From assembly GCF_018372875.1 (NCBI RefSeq), contig NZ_JAHAIF010000021.1:1-44721 (forward strand): a stretch of DNA of 44,721 nt, given 5' to 3'. Source of the DNA: Clostridium sp. (GTDB taxonomy: Bacteria > Bacillota > Clostridia > Clostridiales > Clostridiaceae). Shown here one piece after another: positions 8,690-17,745 of this stretch (positions within the stretch are counted from its first letter, which is position 1; the number at the start of each line of letters is the position of its first letter). Both the position numbers and the translations under genes were made by a program. The notes beneath the pieces are model-generated. The model was not told the origin of the DNA. It worked only from the letters and a program-made list of their open reading frames with translations, and made no database searches.

Positions 8690-9493
8690 ATGGAGTTTTA
8701 TGGTTTATTAGGAGAAAAGCTATCTCATAGTTTATCACCACAAATTCATAAGAGAATATTTGGTTTAATAGGAATTGAAGGAGCTTATAAACTATTTCCT
8801 ATACCTAAGGATAAGGTGAAGAAGGTTGGAGAGAGTATAAAGATATTTGGAATAAGAGGCATGAATGTAACTATTCCCTACAAAAAAGAAATTATGTATC
8901 AGCTAGATTTTATATCTGATGAAGCTAGGAAGATTGGAGCAGTAAATACTATAAGTTTGGAAAATGGAAAACTTTATGGTTATAATACAGATTATTATGG
9001 ATTTGGCCTTATGCTAGATATTAATAATATTGAAGTTAAGGATAAAAGAGCAGTAGTACTAGGAACAGGGGGAGCTGCAAAAGCAGTTGTTACATATCTT
9101 CAAGACAAAGGGGTAAAGGAACTATTTTTAGTAAGTAGAAATAAAATGAATAATAGGAGTGATGAAGTTAATATAATTGATTATTCGGATTTACAGAGCT
9201 TAGAAGGTGACTTACTTATTAATACAACTCCAGTAGGGATGTATCCTAATATAGGAGAATCTCCTGTAGGTGAAGAGGTTATAAAAAGATTTGAAGCTAT
9301 AGTTGATTTAATATATAACCCAAGAGAGACAGAGTTATTAAGGTTAGCTAAATTAAATGGTAAAAAAAGTTGTGATGGATTATATATGTTAGTAGGGCAA
9401 GCGGTGAAGGCACAAGAAATATGGCAAGACATGAATATAGATAGTAAGGTAATAAATATTATTTATGAAGAGCTTAATGGTGAATTCAACTAG
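8690..9493 (+). CDS. aroE: Shikimate dehydrogenase
   Basis: The NADPH-dependent enzyme reduces 3-dehydroshikimate to shikimate. Motifs are SHSLSPQIHK near residue 12, NVTIPYKKE with the catalytic Lys, GAVNTI, the dinucleotide-binding GTGGAAKA, and NTTPVGMYP. I place the start at ATG 8690 (267 residues), because AAGGAG lies just before it and MEFYGLLGEKLSHS is the usual family N-terminus. The frame is open further upstream to a GTG at 8654, but that would overlap pheA and lacks a good binding site. Confidence 0.93.
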   Translation: MEFYGLLGEKLSHSLSPQIHKRIFGLIGIEGAYKLFPIPKDKVKKVGESIKIFGIRGMNVTIPYKKEIMYQLDFISDEARKIGAVNTISLENGKLYGYNTDYYGFGLMLDINNIEVKDKRAVVLGTGGAAKAVVTYLQDKGVKELFLVSRNKMNNRSDEVNIIDYSDLQSLEGDLLINTTPVGMYPNIGESPVGEEVIKRFEAIVDLIYNPRETELLRLAKLNGKKSCDGLYMLVGQAVKAQEIWQDMNIDSKVINIIYEELNGEFN

Positions 9494-9508
9494 AAAAGGA
9501 GAATTTTC

Positions 9509-10024
9509 ATGAGTATGTTAAAGGATAAGGTGTTTTTAATAGGAATGCCTGGATGTGGAAAAACTACAATAGGTAAAGTGCTTGCTAAAGAACTAAATTA
9601 TACATTTTATGATATGGATAAATATATAGTAGATATATCAGGAAAAGAAGTGTATGAATTATTTAATGAAGGTGAAGAAGTATTTAGAAAGTGGGAGACA
9701 GAAGCTTGCAAAGAACTTTCTAAAAAGAGAAAAAGTATTATTTCTACCGGAGGTGGAGTTATAAAAACTCCCATAAATAGAAAAATGCTAAGAAGTAATA
9801 GCTTAGTAGTGTTTATAGATAGGCCTGTTGAAAACATTATTGGAGATGTAGACATAAATTCAAGGCCTTTGTTAAAAAATGGAGTTGGTGAAGTTTATAA
9901 GTTATATGAAGAAAGATATGAATTATATAAAGAAACTTCCCATATAAAAGTTTTAAATGATGGATTTATAAGAGACACCATTGATAATATTAAGAAAAGC
10001 CTTAATGGTAGGATCAAGGAGTAA
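9509..10024 (+). CDS. aroK: Shikimate kinase
   Basis: The 171-residue P-loop kinase phosphorylates shikimate at the 3-hydroxyl. The Walker A motif GMPGCGKTT is at residues 12-20. The shikimate-binding DMDKYI motif is near residue 34, and STGGGVI near residue 80 is the second substrate motif. The start follows AAAAGGAG. It lies 15 bases after aroE in the operon. Length and motifs are typical. Confidence 0.95.
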   Translation: MSMLKDKVFLIGMPGCGKTTIGKVLAKELNYTFYDMDKYIVDISGKEVYELFNEGEEVFRKWETEACKELSKKRKSIISTGGGVIKTPINRKMLRSNSLVVFIDRPVENIIGDVDINSRPLLKNGVGEVYKLYEERYELYKETSHIKVLNDGFIRDTIDNIKKSLNGRIKE

Positions 10025-10028
10025 AGTT

Positions 10029-10457
10029 ATGAAGATTATGGTTATTAATGGTCCTAACTTAAATATGTTAGGTATAAGAGAAAAAAATATTTATGGAACA
10101 AAAGATTATAAAGATATATGCAAATACATTAAGGATGAAGGTGAAAAAAGAGGTCACCAAGTAGAAATTTTTCAAAGTAATATAGAAGGTGAAATTATTA
10201 ATTTTATTCAGAAAGCTTATTTTGAAAAATATGAAGGGATAGTAATAAATCCAGGTGCGTTTACTCACTATAGTTATGCCATTCATGATGCAATTAAAGG
10301 AGTGGACATACCAGCTATTGAAGTACATTTATCTAATGTACATAAAAGAGAAGAATTTAGAAAGATTTCTGTTACTGCACCAGCATGTGTAGGTCAGATA
10401 GCTGGTTTTGGAGAAGTTGGATACATACTAGCAATTAATGCATTAGAAAGTATGTAA
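10029..10457 (+). CDS. aroQ: Type II 3-dehydroquinate dehydratase
   Basis: The 142-residue enzyme dehydrates 3-dehydroquinate to 3-dehydroshikimate by the type II mechanism and normally forms dodecamers. Motifs are INGPNLNMLGIRE with the mobile loop Arg, NPGAFTHYSYAIHDAI, and EVHLSNVHKREEFR with the catalytic His. I take ATG 10029 as the start (AAGGAG seven bases before), which gives the standard N-terminus MKIMVINGPNLN. An open frame to 9981 would overlap aroK and is not needed. Confidence 0.95.
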   Translation: MKIMVINGPNLNMLGIREKNIYGTKDYKDICKYIKDEGEKRGHQVEIFQSNIEGEIINFIQKAYFEKYEGIVINPGAFTHYSYAIHDAIKGVDIPAIEVHLSNVHKREEFRKISVTAPACVGQIAGFGEVGYILAINALESM

Positions 10458-10483
10458 AAAAATTAATATGTAGGATAGTAGGA

Positions 10484-10513
10484 TTGTTTTATACACCTTT
10501 GTGGCATTATAAT
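10484..10513 (+). promoter_or_regulatory. Possible internal promoter before the second DAHP synthase
   Basis: TTGTTT at 10484-10489 and TATAAT at 10508-10513 are 18 bases apart in the 124-base gap between aroQ and aroF2. A second TATAAT lies at 10515-10520. No terminator or leader peptide was found here. aroF2-tyrA could therefore be transcribed both from the main promoter and from here. Confidence 0.4.
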
Positions 10514-10581
10514 TTATAATATGTAATTTAAATGGAGCAAAGGTGGTAGTAATAAATATGGTTAGTACAGGAGGAATAGAT

Positions 10582-11595
10582 ATGATTATTATAATGAACC
10601 CTAAATGTGGAGATGAACAAATTAGCAAGGTGGTAAATATAGTTGAAGGAAAGGGGTTACAAACGAACCTTTCTAAGGGGTCAACTTATTGCATAATAGG
10701 ATGTGTTGGAGACACTGGAATATTAGATCCAGATAAGATGCTTAGAATTGATGGTGTTGATAAAGTATTAAAGGTACAAGAGCCATTTAAGAAAGCTAAT
10801 AAATTATTTAAACCAGAACCAACAATAGTAGATGTTAATGGAGTTAAAATTGGTGGAAGTCATTTAGGAATAATGGCAGGGCCTTGTTCTGTTGAAAGCG
10901 AAGAACAGATCGTAAAAGTAGCAAAGAGTGTTAAAGCATCAGGTGCAAACTTCTTGAGAGGTGGAGCTTTCAAGCCAAGAACATCACCTTATAGCTTCCA
11001 AGGCTTAGAGTTAGAAGGACTTAAGTTATTAAAGGTAGCTAAACAAGAGACTGGTCTTCAAATAGTAACAGAAATAATGTCTACAGATTATATTGATGAT
11101 TTTGTAGAAAATGTAGATGTAATTCAAATAGGTGCAAGGAATATGCAAAACTTTGACTTATTAAAGCAAATAGGTAAAACTAATAAACCTATACTTTTAA
11201 AGAGAGGTTTATCAGCAACTATTGAGGAATGGTTGATGTCAGCTGAATATATAATGGCTGGTGGTAATGAAAATGTCATTCTTTGTGAAAGAGGTATAAG
11301 GACATTTGAAACATACACTAGAAATACTTTAGACTTAAGTGCAGTTCCTATGGTTAAGAGATTATCTCATTTACCTATTATAGTGGATCCAAGCCATGCA
11401 GGAGGATATTGGTATCTTGTAGAACCACTTGCTAAAGCAGCAATTATGGCAGGAGCAGATGGATTAATGATTGAGGTTCATAATGATCCTGAAAATGCTT
11501 TAAGTGATGGACAACAATCTATTAAGCCTGAAAGCTTTAAAAACTTGATGGATAAGATTAAGGTTATAGCAAAGATGGAAGGTAAAGATATTTAA
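10582..11595 (+). CDS. aroF: 3-deoxy-7-phosphoheptulonate (DAHP) synthase, second copy
   Basis: The 337-residue protein is the same length and layout as the copy at 3086: an N-terminal ferredoxin-like domain and a barrel with [38 protein letters not shown] and DPSHAGG. The two copies are closely similar in the barrel and differ mostly in the N-terminal domain ([13 protein letters not shown] against MIVILKPNTEPKE). Different allosteric specificity is plausible but not shown. ATG 10582 is chosen because ACAGGAGG precedes it; in-frame upstream starts at 10543 and 10558 exist. It is followed at 20 bases by tyrA. Confidence 0.93.
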   Translation: MIIIMNPKCGDEQISKVVNIVEGKGLQTNLSKGSTYCIIGCVGDTGILDPDKMLRIDGVDKVLKVQEPFKKANKLFKPEPTIVDVNGVKIGGSHLGIMAGPCSVESEEQIVKVAKSVKASGANFLRGGAFKPRTSPYSFQGLELEGLKLLKVAKQETGLQIVTEIMSTDYIDDFVENVDVIQIGARNMQNFDLLKQIGKTNKPILLKRGLSATIEEWLMSAEYIMAGGNENVILCERGIRTFETYTRNTLDLSAVPMVKRLSHLPIIVDPSHAGGYWYLVEPLAKAAIMAGADGLMIEVHNDPENALSDGQQSIKPESFKNLMDKIKVIAKMEGKDI

Positions 11596-11615
11596 TCTTA
11601 TTAGGGGGACTATAA

Positions 11616-12449
11616 ATGAATATTGTTATAGTAGGTCTTGGGGTAATTGGTGGTTCCTTTGCCATGGGACTAAAAGAGGCTGGATATAAAAATGTATTTG
11701 GTGTTGATGTAGATGAATATACATTGACTAAAGCTAAAAGTCTGGGATTAATAAAGGAAGGATGTAAGACTGGAGAAAGTTTTTTCAAAGAAGCTGATTT
11801 GACCATACTAGCAATTTATCCTAAGTTAGTTAAGAAGTTTATTGAGGATAATAAGGAAAGTTTCAAGGCTGGCTCTATAATAACAGATGCAACTGGAATA
11901 AAAGAAATGTTTATAAAAGACATTATTGAAATTTTACCTGAAAATGTAGATTTTGTTTTTGGACACCCTATGGCTGGTAGAGAAAAAAGAGGGATAGATT
12001 TTGCAACTAATGATGTATTTAAAGGAGCAAATTATATAATAACTCCAATAGAAAGAAATAAGAAAGAAAATTTAGATTTAGTAGAAAATATTGCATTAAA
12101 AATGGGGTTTAAAAGAGTAAGAAGGATAACTCCAGAATTTCATGATGAAATGATAGGCTTTACATCACAATTACCACATGCTATGGCTGTAGCGCTAATT
12201 AATAGTGATGAAGAAGGTAGAGATACAGGAAGTTTCATTGGGGATAGTTATAGGGATTTAACTCGTATTGCTAATATTAATGAAGAATTATGGAGCGAAC
12301 TTTTCCTGGGAAATAAGAATAATTTGTTGAAAGCTATCAATAATTTTGAATTAGAGTTAGATTTGATAAAAAAGGCCATACATGATAACGATAAAGAAAC
12401 TCTTATGATGTATTTTAAGAAATCTTCAGAGAGAAGAGAGAAACTTTAA
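11616..12449 (+). CDS. tyrA: Prephenate dehydrogenase
   Basis: The 277-residue protein oxidatively decarboxylates prephenate to 4-hydroxyphenylpyruvate, the tyrosine branch. A Rossmann motif GLGVIGGSFAMGLK is at residues 7-20. The substrate motif HPMAGREKRG lies near residue 116, and HDEMIGFTSQLPHAMA follows near 179. There is no C-terminal ACT domain, so direct Tyr inhibition through such a domain is not expected. The start follows AGGGGGAC. It is the last gene of the operon and is followed by a strong terminator. Confidence 0.92.
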   Translation: MNIVIVGLGVIGGSFAMGLKEAGYKNVFGVDVDEYTLTKAKSLGLIKEGCKTGESFFKEADLTILAIYPKLVKKFIEDNKESFKAGSIITDATGIKEMFIKDIIEILPENVDFVFGHPMAGREKRGIDFATNDVFKGANYIITPIERNKKENLDLVENIALKMGFKRVRRITPEFHDEMIGFTSQLPHAMAVALINSDEEGRDTGSFIGDSYRDLTRIANINEELWSELFLGNKNNLLKAINNFELELDLIKKAIHDNDKETLMMYFKKSSERREKL

Positions 12450-12480
12450 TGAATAATTATAAAAATGAATAACTTTGGTG

Positions 12481-12506
12481 AAAACTCCGCTTTTGCGGAG
12501 TTTTTT
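12481..12506 (+). terminator. Terminator of the aromatic operon
   Basis: The arms AAAACTCCGC (12481-12490) and GCGGAGTTTT (12495-12504) pair perfectly around TTTT, with further T residues after them. Confidence 0.9.
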
Positions 12507-12514
12507 ATTATAAA

Positions 12515-12544
12515 TAAAAAGAGAAATTGCGTTAGCAATTTCTC
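12515..12544 (-). terminator. Terminator of the CYTH gene
   Basis: The arms GAGAAATTGC (12521-12530) and GCAATTTCTC (12535-12544) pair around a 4-base loop. Read on the minus strand, they are followed by a run of five T residues. Confidence 0.8.
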
Positions 12545-12574
12545 AACCTTAATTATTTATCTTTTCTTAGAGAA

Positions 12575-13117
12575 TTATTCATTTTCTTTGTTTTCTTCAA
12601 TTAATTCATATATTGTTTTAGAAGTTGTATCTTCCATAGTATATCCTAATAGACTAACTATTCTTTCTAACTTTTCTTCTGAATCAGTTTCGATTTCTAT
12701 ATATGGAAAAGAGCAGAATGTAGTATCGTTTATATCAATTTCTACTAGTCCGTCTTCTAATTGGTAGCTCTCCCTATATTTCTTTATAGATTGATGTAAT
12801 TTTAGTCCTAGTACTTCATACATTCCTTCAGCTATTTTTTTGTCATCTACCTCAAATTCATATTCTTCCATCTCCTTAAATTTACCTTGGGAAAGCATTT
12901 TTTTTGCTGTTATGTAGATAACCTCTTTATTATTTAATATATCAGATACAGTTCTAATTCTAGCATAACCTTTTTTAGCCAATAGTCTTCCATCTTCAAA
13001 GTCATATATATCATTTATTTGATTTTCAGCCTTAACTTTAATAGCGCCATTTTTGATAAGTGTGTTTCTAATGGCAGCTACATCAATTTTTATTATTCTA
13101 GTTTCTAATTCTTTCAT
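12575..13117 (-). CDS. CYTH domain protein (triphosphate-binding)
   Basis: The 180-residue protein fits the CYTH fold, a tunnel that binds inorganic or organic triphosphates (class IV adenylate cyclase, thiamine triphosphatase and triphosphatase relatives). The N-terminal signature reads ELETRI, a variant of ExExK with Arg for Lys. Basic and acidic strands follow in the usual order: YARIR near residue 52, ITAKK near 69, EEYEFEV near 83, KKYRESYQ near 113, VEIDIND near 125 and IEIETDSEEKL near 139. The activity cannot be told from sequence. The start follows GGAGAG. The gene is convergent with tyrA and has its own terminator. Confidence 0.8.
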   Translation of the reverse strand: MKELETRIIKIDVAAIRNTLIKNGAIKVKAENQINDIYDFEDGRLLAKKGYARIRTVSDILNNKEVIYITAKKMLSQGKFKEMEEYEFEVDDKKIAEGMYEVLGLKLHQSIKKYRESYQLEDGLVEIDINDTTFCSFPYIEIETDSEEKLERIVSLLGYTMEDTTSKTIYELIEENKENE

Positions 13118-13285
13118 AATAATCTCTCCATTAAATTATTTTATTTACTATTATATCATATAGTTTTTCAAATTTAACAATTTCTAGTCTTGTATTTAAC
13201 CTTAAAAGGAATTAGAATTTACATATTAAAATAGGATATAATAAAAATAAATAATGTATTACATTTTAGTTGGGAGGATTTTATT

Positions 13286-13993
13286 ATGGCTAAACATTTA
13301 CACATAATGGCTGAAGAAGGAGCTATAGCAGAAACGGTATTATTACCAGGAGATCCATTAAGAGCAAAGTTTATAGCAGAAAACTATTTAGAAAATGCAA
13401 AGTGCTACAATGAAGTTAGAGGAATGTATGGATACACAGGAACATATAAAGGTAAAAGAGTTTCTGTACAAGGTACAGGTATGGGATTACCATCCCATTC
13501 TATATACGTTAACGAGTTAATTAGATTCTATGGAGCTAAGAGACTAATAAGAATAGGTTCAGCAGGGTCTATGAATGAAAACGTAAATGTTAGGGATATA
13601 GTTTTAGCTCAAAGTGCATCAACTAATTCAGGAATTAACAGAAGAAGATTTCATGGAATGGATTATGCTCCAACAGCTAACTTTGAGTTGCTATTAGAAG
13701 CATATAACATTGCAAAAAGTAAGGAGGTAAATGTAAAAGTAGGTAATATATTATCATCTGATTCATTCTATGATGATACTGATGTATCAATAAAGCTATG
13801 GGCAGATTATGGATGCTTAGCAGTAGAGATGGAAAGTGCAGAATTATATACATTAGCTGCTAAGTATGGTGTAGAGGCGTTATCAATACTTACGATTTCG
13901 GATCATATTTTTAAAGGCGAGGAAACTACTCCAGAAGAAAGACAAGATAGTTTTACTGAAATGATGGAGATAGCATTAGAGTTAGCTAAATAG
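13286..13993 (+). CDS. deoD: Purine nucleoside phosphorylase, DeoD type
   Basis: The 235-residue enzyme cleaves purine nucleosides with phosphate, giving base and ribose 1-phosphate for salvage. Family motifs are [45 protein letters not shown] and SILTISDHI. DeoD-type enzymes are hexamers of this size. The start follows TTGGGAGG. A TATAAT lies at 13237-13242 without a good -35 element. The sortase gene follows at 35 bases with no terminator, so the two may be cotranscribed. Confidence 0.95.
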   Translation: MAKHLHIMAEEGAIAETVLLPGDPLRAKFIAENYLENAKCYNEVRGMYGYTGTYKGKRVSVQGTGMGLPSHSIYVNELIRFYGAKRLIRIGSAGSMNENVNVRDIVLAQSASTNSGINRRRFHGMDYAPTANFELLLEAYNIAKSKEVNVKVGNILSSDSFYDDTDVSIKLWADYGCLAVEMESAELYTLAAKYGVEALSILTISDHIFKGEETTPEERQDSFTEMMEIALELAK

Positions 13994-14028
13994 TATTTGT
14001 AGATAAAAGGATATTTTGGGGGATTTAT

Positions 14029-14802
14029 ATGAGTAAAAAATGGAAAGAAGTTATTAGAAAAGTTATTTTTGTTATTGCTTTAGTAGTTTTTATATGGTCA
14101 GCTTATGAGTTATTTACTATTTTTAATGAGTATAGAAAAAATGCTAATAGCTATAAGGATATTGAACAGTATGCTCCACAGATAGTAGAGAATAATGATA
14201 GTGATTCAAATGATAAGGAAGAGATTAAACCTTATGCATTTAAAGAAGAAGACTATAATAAGCTTTATGAGATAAATAATGATTTTAAAGGATGGATTAT
14301 GATACCTGGCACTAAAGTTAATTACCCATTGCTTCAAGGAGAAGATAATGATTATTATCTTACTCATAACTTTAAGAAAGAGTATAATGCTGGTGGAGGA
14401 ATATTTATATCCTGTGATAATCCAGATCCTTTTAATGAGAAAAATACAATAATACATGGACATTATATGAAGGATAAGAGTATGTTTGGTTCACTTCATA
14501 GTTATAAGGATGGTGAATTTGCAAAATCAAACAATAGGTTTTATATAACTACAAAAGATGGAACTTTAGAGTATGAGATATTTTCAGTATATATTGAGCA
14601 AGCAAATACTAATCCATATAGATTTAATTTTAGTTCAGATGAAGAGTATGTAAAGTATTTGAATGAACTTAAGAACAAGTCTATGCATAAACTTGTGGAT
14701 TATGAACTTAACAGTGGGGATAAAATAGTAACTTTATCAACATGCTCCTATGAACAAGAAAACAACAGGCTTTTAATCCATGGAAAATTAATAAATAAGT
14801 AG
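14029..14802 (+). CDS. srtB: Class B sortase
   Basis: The 257-residue transpeptidase has one N-terminal membrane segment (about residues 10-30) and an extracellular sortase domain. Catalytic residues are visible: His about 145 in HGHYMKDKSMFGSL, Cys about 239 in TLSTC, and Arg about 247 in NNRLLIHGK. Length and the extra helix before the TLSTC strand favour class B. It anchors cell-surface proteins to the wall, but no obvious substrate with a sorting signal is encoded in this window. It is followed by a terminator, so deoD-srtB may form a unit. Confidence 0.9.
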   Translation: MSKKWKEVIRKVIFVIALVVFIWSAYELFTIFNEYRKNANSYKDIEQYAPQIVENNDSDSNDKEEIKPYAFKEEDYNKLYEINNDFKGWIMIPGTKVNYPLLQGEDNDYYLTHNFKKEYNAGGGIFISCDNPDPFNEKNTIIHGHYMKDKSMFGSLHSYKDGEFAKSNNRFYITTKDGTLEYEIFSVYIEQANTNPYRFNFSSDEEYVKYLNELKNKSMHKLVDYELNSGDKIVTLSTCSYEQENNRLLIHGKLINK

Positions 14803-14824
14803 ATTTAAATATATAATTTAAATA

Positions 14825-14863
14825 AAAAATGTAGAAATCCTTAGGTGTTTCTACATTTTTTTA
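14825..14863 (+). terminator. Terminator after the sortase gene
   Basis: The 13-bp arms at 14825-14837 and 14848-14860 (AAAAATGTAGAAA and its complement) enclose a 10-base loop, and the T run continues after the stem. Confidence 0.85.
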
Positions 14864-14960
14864 TGTTCTAATTGTTAAATTCACGTTATAATGTTGTTAG
14901 AAAAGTTAAAAATATATTAAATATACGTTAAAAAGAGCATTTTGAAGGAGAGATATTATA

Positions 14961-16568
14961 GTGGACAAGTTCAATATGATCATTGAATTATTTGGAGGAT
15001 TAGGTTTGTTTCTATTTGGTATGAAACTAATGGGAGATGGCCTAGAAAATGCAGCAGGAAATAAGTTGAAAAATATTTTAGAAAAGGTAACTAGGAATAA
15101 AGTAATTGGAGTATTAGTTGGAGCAGCTGTAACTGCTGTAATACAAAGTTCAAGTGCTACAACTGTAATGGTTGTAAGTTTTGTTAATGCTGGGCTAATG
15201 ACGTTAAGTCAAGCAACTGGAGTAATAATGGGGGCATGCATAGGAACTACTATAACAGCACAAATGGTTTCTTTTAATTTAAATCAATTAGCCCCTATTT
15301 TTGTAGGTGTTGGTGCAATAGCATTATTATCGGTAAAGAAAAAGAAATCTAAAGATTTAGCTTCAATTGTATTAGGATTTGGTATCTTATTTTTAGGAAT
15401 GGGAATAATGTCTGGTGCTATGAAGCCATTAACACAATCAGATGCATTTAGAAATGTTGTAGAAATAATGGGGAGTAATAGATTCTTAGGAGTTCTAGCA
15501 GGACTTGGAATGACAGCTATAGTTCAAAGTTCATCAGCAACTACAGGTATGCTTATAGCTCTTGCAACAACGGGTTCTATAGATATACATGTAGCATTAC
15601 CTATCATATTGGGATGTAATATAGGAACATGCGTAACTGCATTATTAGCTTCAGCTAGCGCAAATAAGAAAGCAAAGAAAGCTGCAATAATACATTTATT
15701 ATTTAAGGTAATAGGTGTAATAATAGTGTTACCATTCTTAAACTATCTTGCTATTATAGTTGAATATATAAATCCTAAAGATGTAGCAAGACAAGTTGCT
15801 AATGCACATACTATATTCAATGTTTCTGTAACATTAATTATATTGCCATTAAGTGAATATCTTATAAAGATTGTAGATGCTATGATGCCAGAAAATGAAG
15901 AGGATGAAGTAGAAACAGATAGAGCAATATATCTTGATAAAAATTTACTAGAAACTCCTGTATTAGCTATTGGACAGGCTTATAAAGAAACAGTTAGAAT
16001 GGGTGAGATGGCAAAGAAGAATATTGAAGAGGCAATGGATGCACTTTTAAATAGTAATGAGGAAAAAGTAAAAGAAGTGTATAAGAGAGAAAAGGTAATA
16101 AACAATTTAGAACAAGAGATAACAGATTATCTTGTACTATTATCATCACATGAATTACCAGAGAAGGATAGCAAAATTTTAAGTGCTACTTTCCACGTTA
16201 TTAATGATATTGAGAGAATTGGAGATCATGCTGAGAATATAGCTGATATGGCAATTGAAAAGATGAATAAAGAAATCTCTTTTGGAGAAGAAGCTACTGA
16301 AGAAGTAGTATTAATGTATAAAAAGACATTAGATGCATTAACTTTAGCTATAGAAAGTTATAAGAATGAAGATATTGAGGGTGCAAAGAATATTTCTGTT
16401 ATAGAAGAAGGAATAGATAAGTATGAGAAAAAGCTTAGAAATAATAATATTAAGAGACTAAATGGAAAATTATGCAATGCTAATTCTAGTACAATGTTCT
16501 TGGATTTAATAAGTAATCTAGAAAGAATAGGGGATCATTCTAATAATATTGCTGAAGCCATTATGTAA
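14961..16568 (+). CDS. Na/Pi cotransporter family protein with PhoU domain
   Basis: The 535-residue membrane protein has two inverted Na/Pi cotransporter repeats, each with the QSSSATT motif (IQSSSATTVMVV near residue 60 and VQSSSATTGMLI near residue 190). A C-terminal cytoplasmic PhoU-like helical domain follows from about residue 340, with two ERIGDH motifs. It probably imports phosphate with sodium, and the PhoU domain may regulate it. The start is GTG with AAGGAGAG upstream. A TATAAT lies at 14887-14892 as a possible -10. No other phosphate genes are nearby. Confidence 0.9.
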   Translation: MDKFNMIIELFGGLGLFLFGMKLMGDGLENAAGNKLKNILEKVTRNKVIGVLVGAAVTAVIQSSSATTVMVVSFVNAGLMTLSQATGVIMGACIGTTITAQMVSFNLNQLAPIFVGVGAIALLSVKKKKSKDLASIVLGFGILFLGMGIMSGAMKPLTQSDAFRNVVEIMGSNRFLGVLAGLGMTAIVQSSSATTGMLIALATTGSIDIHVALPIILGCNIGTCVTALLASASANKKAKKAAIIHLLFKVIGVIIVLPFLNYLAIIVEYINPKDVARQVANAHTIFNVSVTLIILPLSEYLIKIVDAMMPENEEDEVETDRAIYLDKNLLETPVLAIGQAYKETVRMGEMAKKNIEEAMDALLNSNEEKVKEVYKREKVINNLEQEITDYLVLLSSHELPEKDSKILSATFHVINDIERIGDHAENIADMAIEKMNKEISFGEEATEEVVLMYKKTLDALTLAIESYKNEDIEGAKNISVIEEGIDKYEKKLRNNNIKRLNGKLCNANSSTMFLDLISNLERIGDHSNNIAEAIM

Positions 16569-16645
16569 ATAAGACTTGCTTTACCTTGTTAATATAAATT
16601 TTCATTGCTAAAATAATAAATGGAATAATAATAGAGGTGAAGATA

Positions 16646-17686
16646 ATGGATTACGTTAATGATATAAATATAAATGAAGCAGTTATCCATATATTAGATA
16701 ATAATAGCATGGAGCCTATCTTAAACGAATATAAGTTGGAGATGGAAGAAGATACATATAAATTTATATATAAGCATATAGAAAAGTGTTTCAATGATGA
16801 AGAACTAAAATATGCTAAGTTTAATGAGGAGAGAAATATTGTTAAAGAAGTTGTTCAAGATTATCTTAATGGAGAGAATAATGATTTAATTACTTTTTCT
16901 AAAGAGTTATCTAGGCAGTTATTTTCTATAATGAAGGGAAATGTAAATATACCTTCTTGTGATTTAATTGTGGCATCTATAATAACAGATCAAGGTCCTA
17001 TGATTGCTATATTAAAGATGGATTATGTAAAGAATTTTACCCATGAAATAGAATTTGTTGATAATAAGATTGGAATTGGTATAGTTCCACAATCAGCAGG
17101 TTTACCTGGAAGTAGCCAAAAGATACAAAAAGCAGCATTTATAAAACCTATAAAAGAAGAGGATACATATAATTTAATGGTGCTAGATAAACAGAAAAAG
17201 AGTAAAGAAGATGATGAGTATGGGGCTAATTACTTTATAAACAGCTTCTTAGGGTGTACTATTGTAGCTAATGAAAGAGATATGACAAAAACATTTTTAA
17301 AAGCTGCAGAGACGTGGACTAGAAAGAACTTTGTTGAAGATGCTGTTACTGCAGAAAAAGTAAGAACTACTGTAAAGGGAAAACTTAAGGAAGAGGATAT
17401 AGTTAACATAGATGAGTTATCTCATGAATTATTTAAGGATGAGCCAAAAACAAAAGAGGAGTTCTGCACTTTTGTAAAAGCTCAAGGATTAAATGATGAT
17501 GTTCAAGTAGATAAAACATGGGTAGAAAAGAAACTAAAAAGAGTAAGACTTAAGATAGATAAGGATATAGATCTTTACATAAATGAAGAAGTTTATCATG
17601 ATAATAACAGATTTGAAATTCAGCGTAATGGTGATGGAAGCATAAACATGATAATAAAACATGTTATGAATTACATAGAAAAATAA
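16646..17686 (+). CDS. Nucleoid-associated protein, NdpA/YejK (NA37) family
   Basis: The 346-residue protein resembles the 37-kDa nucleoid-associated family (NdpA/YejK), sharing the pattern of an N-terminal alpha-helical half and a segment such as FINSFLGCTIVANERDMTK about two thirds along. The family binds DNA; its role in firmicutes is poorly defined. I place the start at ATG 16646, six bases after AGAGGTG, rather than the GTG at 16637 that is part of the binding site. It ends at a very long hairpin shared with apbE. The assignment rests on recall of family pattern. Confidence 0.7.
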   Translation: MDYVNDININEAVIHILDNNSMEPILNEYKLEMEEDTYKFIYKHIEKCFNDEELKYAKFNEERNIVKEVVQDYLNGENNDLITFSKELSRQLFSIMKGNVNIPSCDLIVASIITDQGPMIAILKMDYVKNFTHEIEFVDNKIGIGIVPQSAGLPGSSQKIQKAAFIKPIKEEDTYNLMVLDKQKKSKEDDEYGANYFINSFLGCTIVANERDMTKTFLKAAETWTRKNFVEDAVTAEKVRTTVKGKLKEEDIVNIDELSHELFKDEPKTKEEFCTFVKAQGLNDDVQVDKTWVEKKLKRVRLKIDKDIDLYINEEVYHDNNRFEIQRNGDGSINMIIKHVMNYIEK

Positions 17687-17745
17687 TATTAAATATAATA
17701 AACAAACTCAACCGAAATGGTTGAGTTTGTTTATTATATTTAATA
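17687..17745. terminator. Long bidirectional terminator between NdpA-type gene and apbE
   Basis: A perfect 27-bp inverted repeat has arms at 17687-17713 and 17719-17745 and a GAAAT loop. It begins directly after one stop codon and includes the last codons of the converging apbE. A/T runs at both ends suit termination in both directions. Confidence 0.85.

Noticed and set aside
12465..12767. A 100-residue plus-strand ORF after tyrA
   Set aside because: It runs through two terminators and antisense to the well-supported CYTH gene, with no ribosome binding site.
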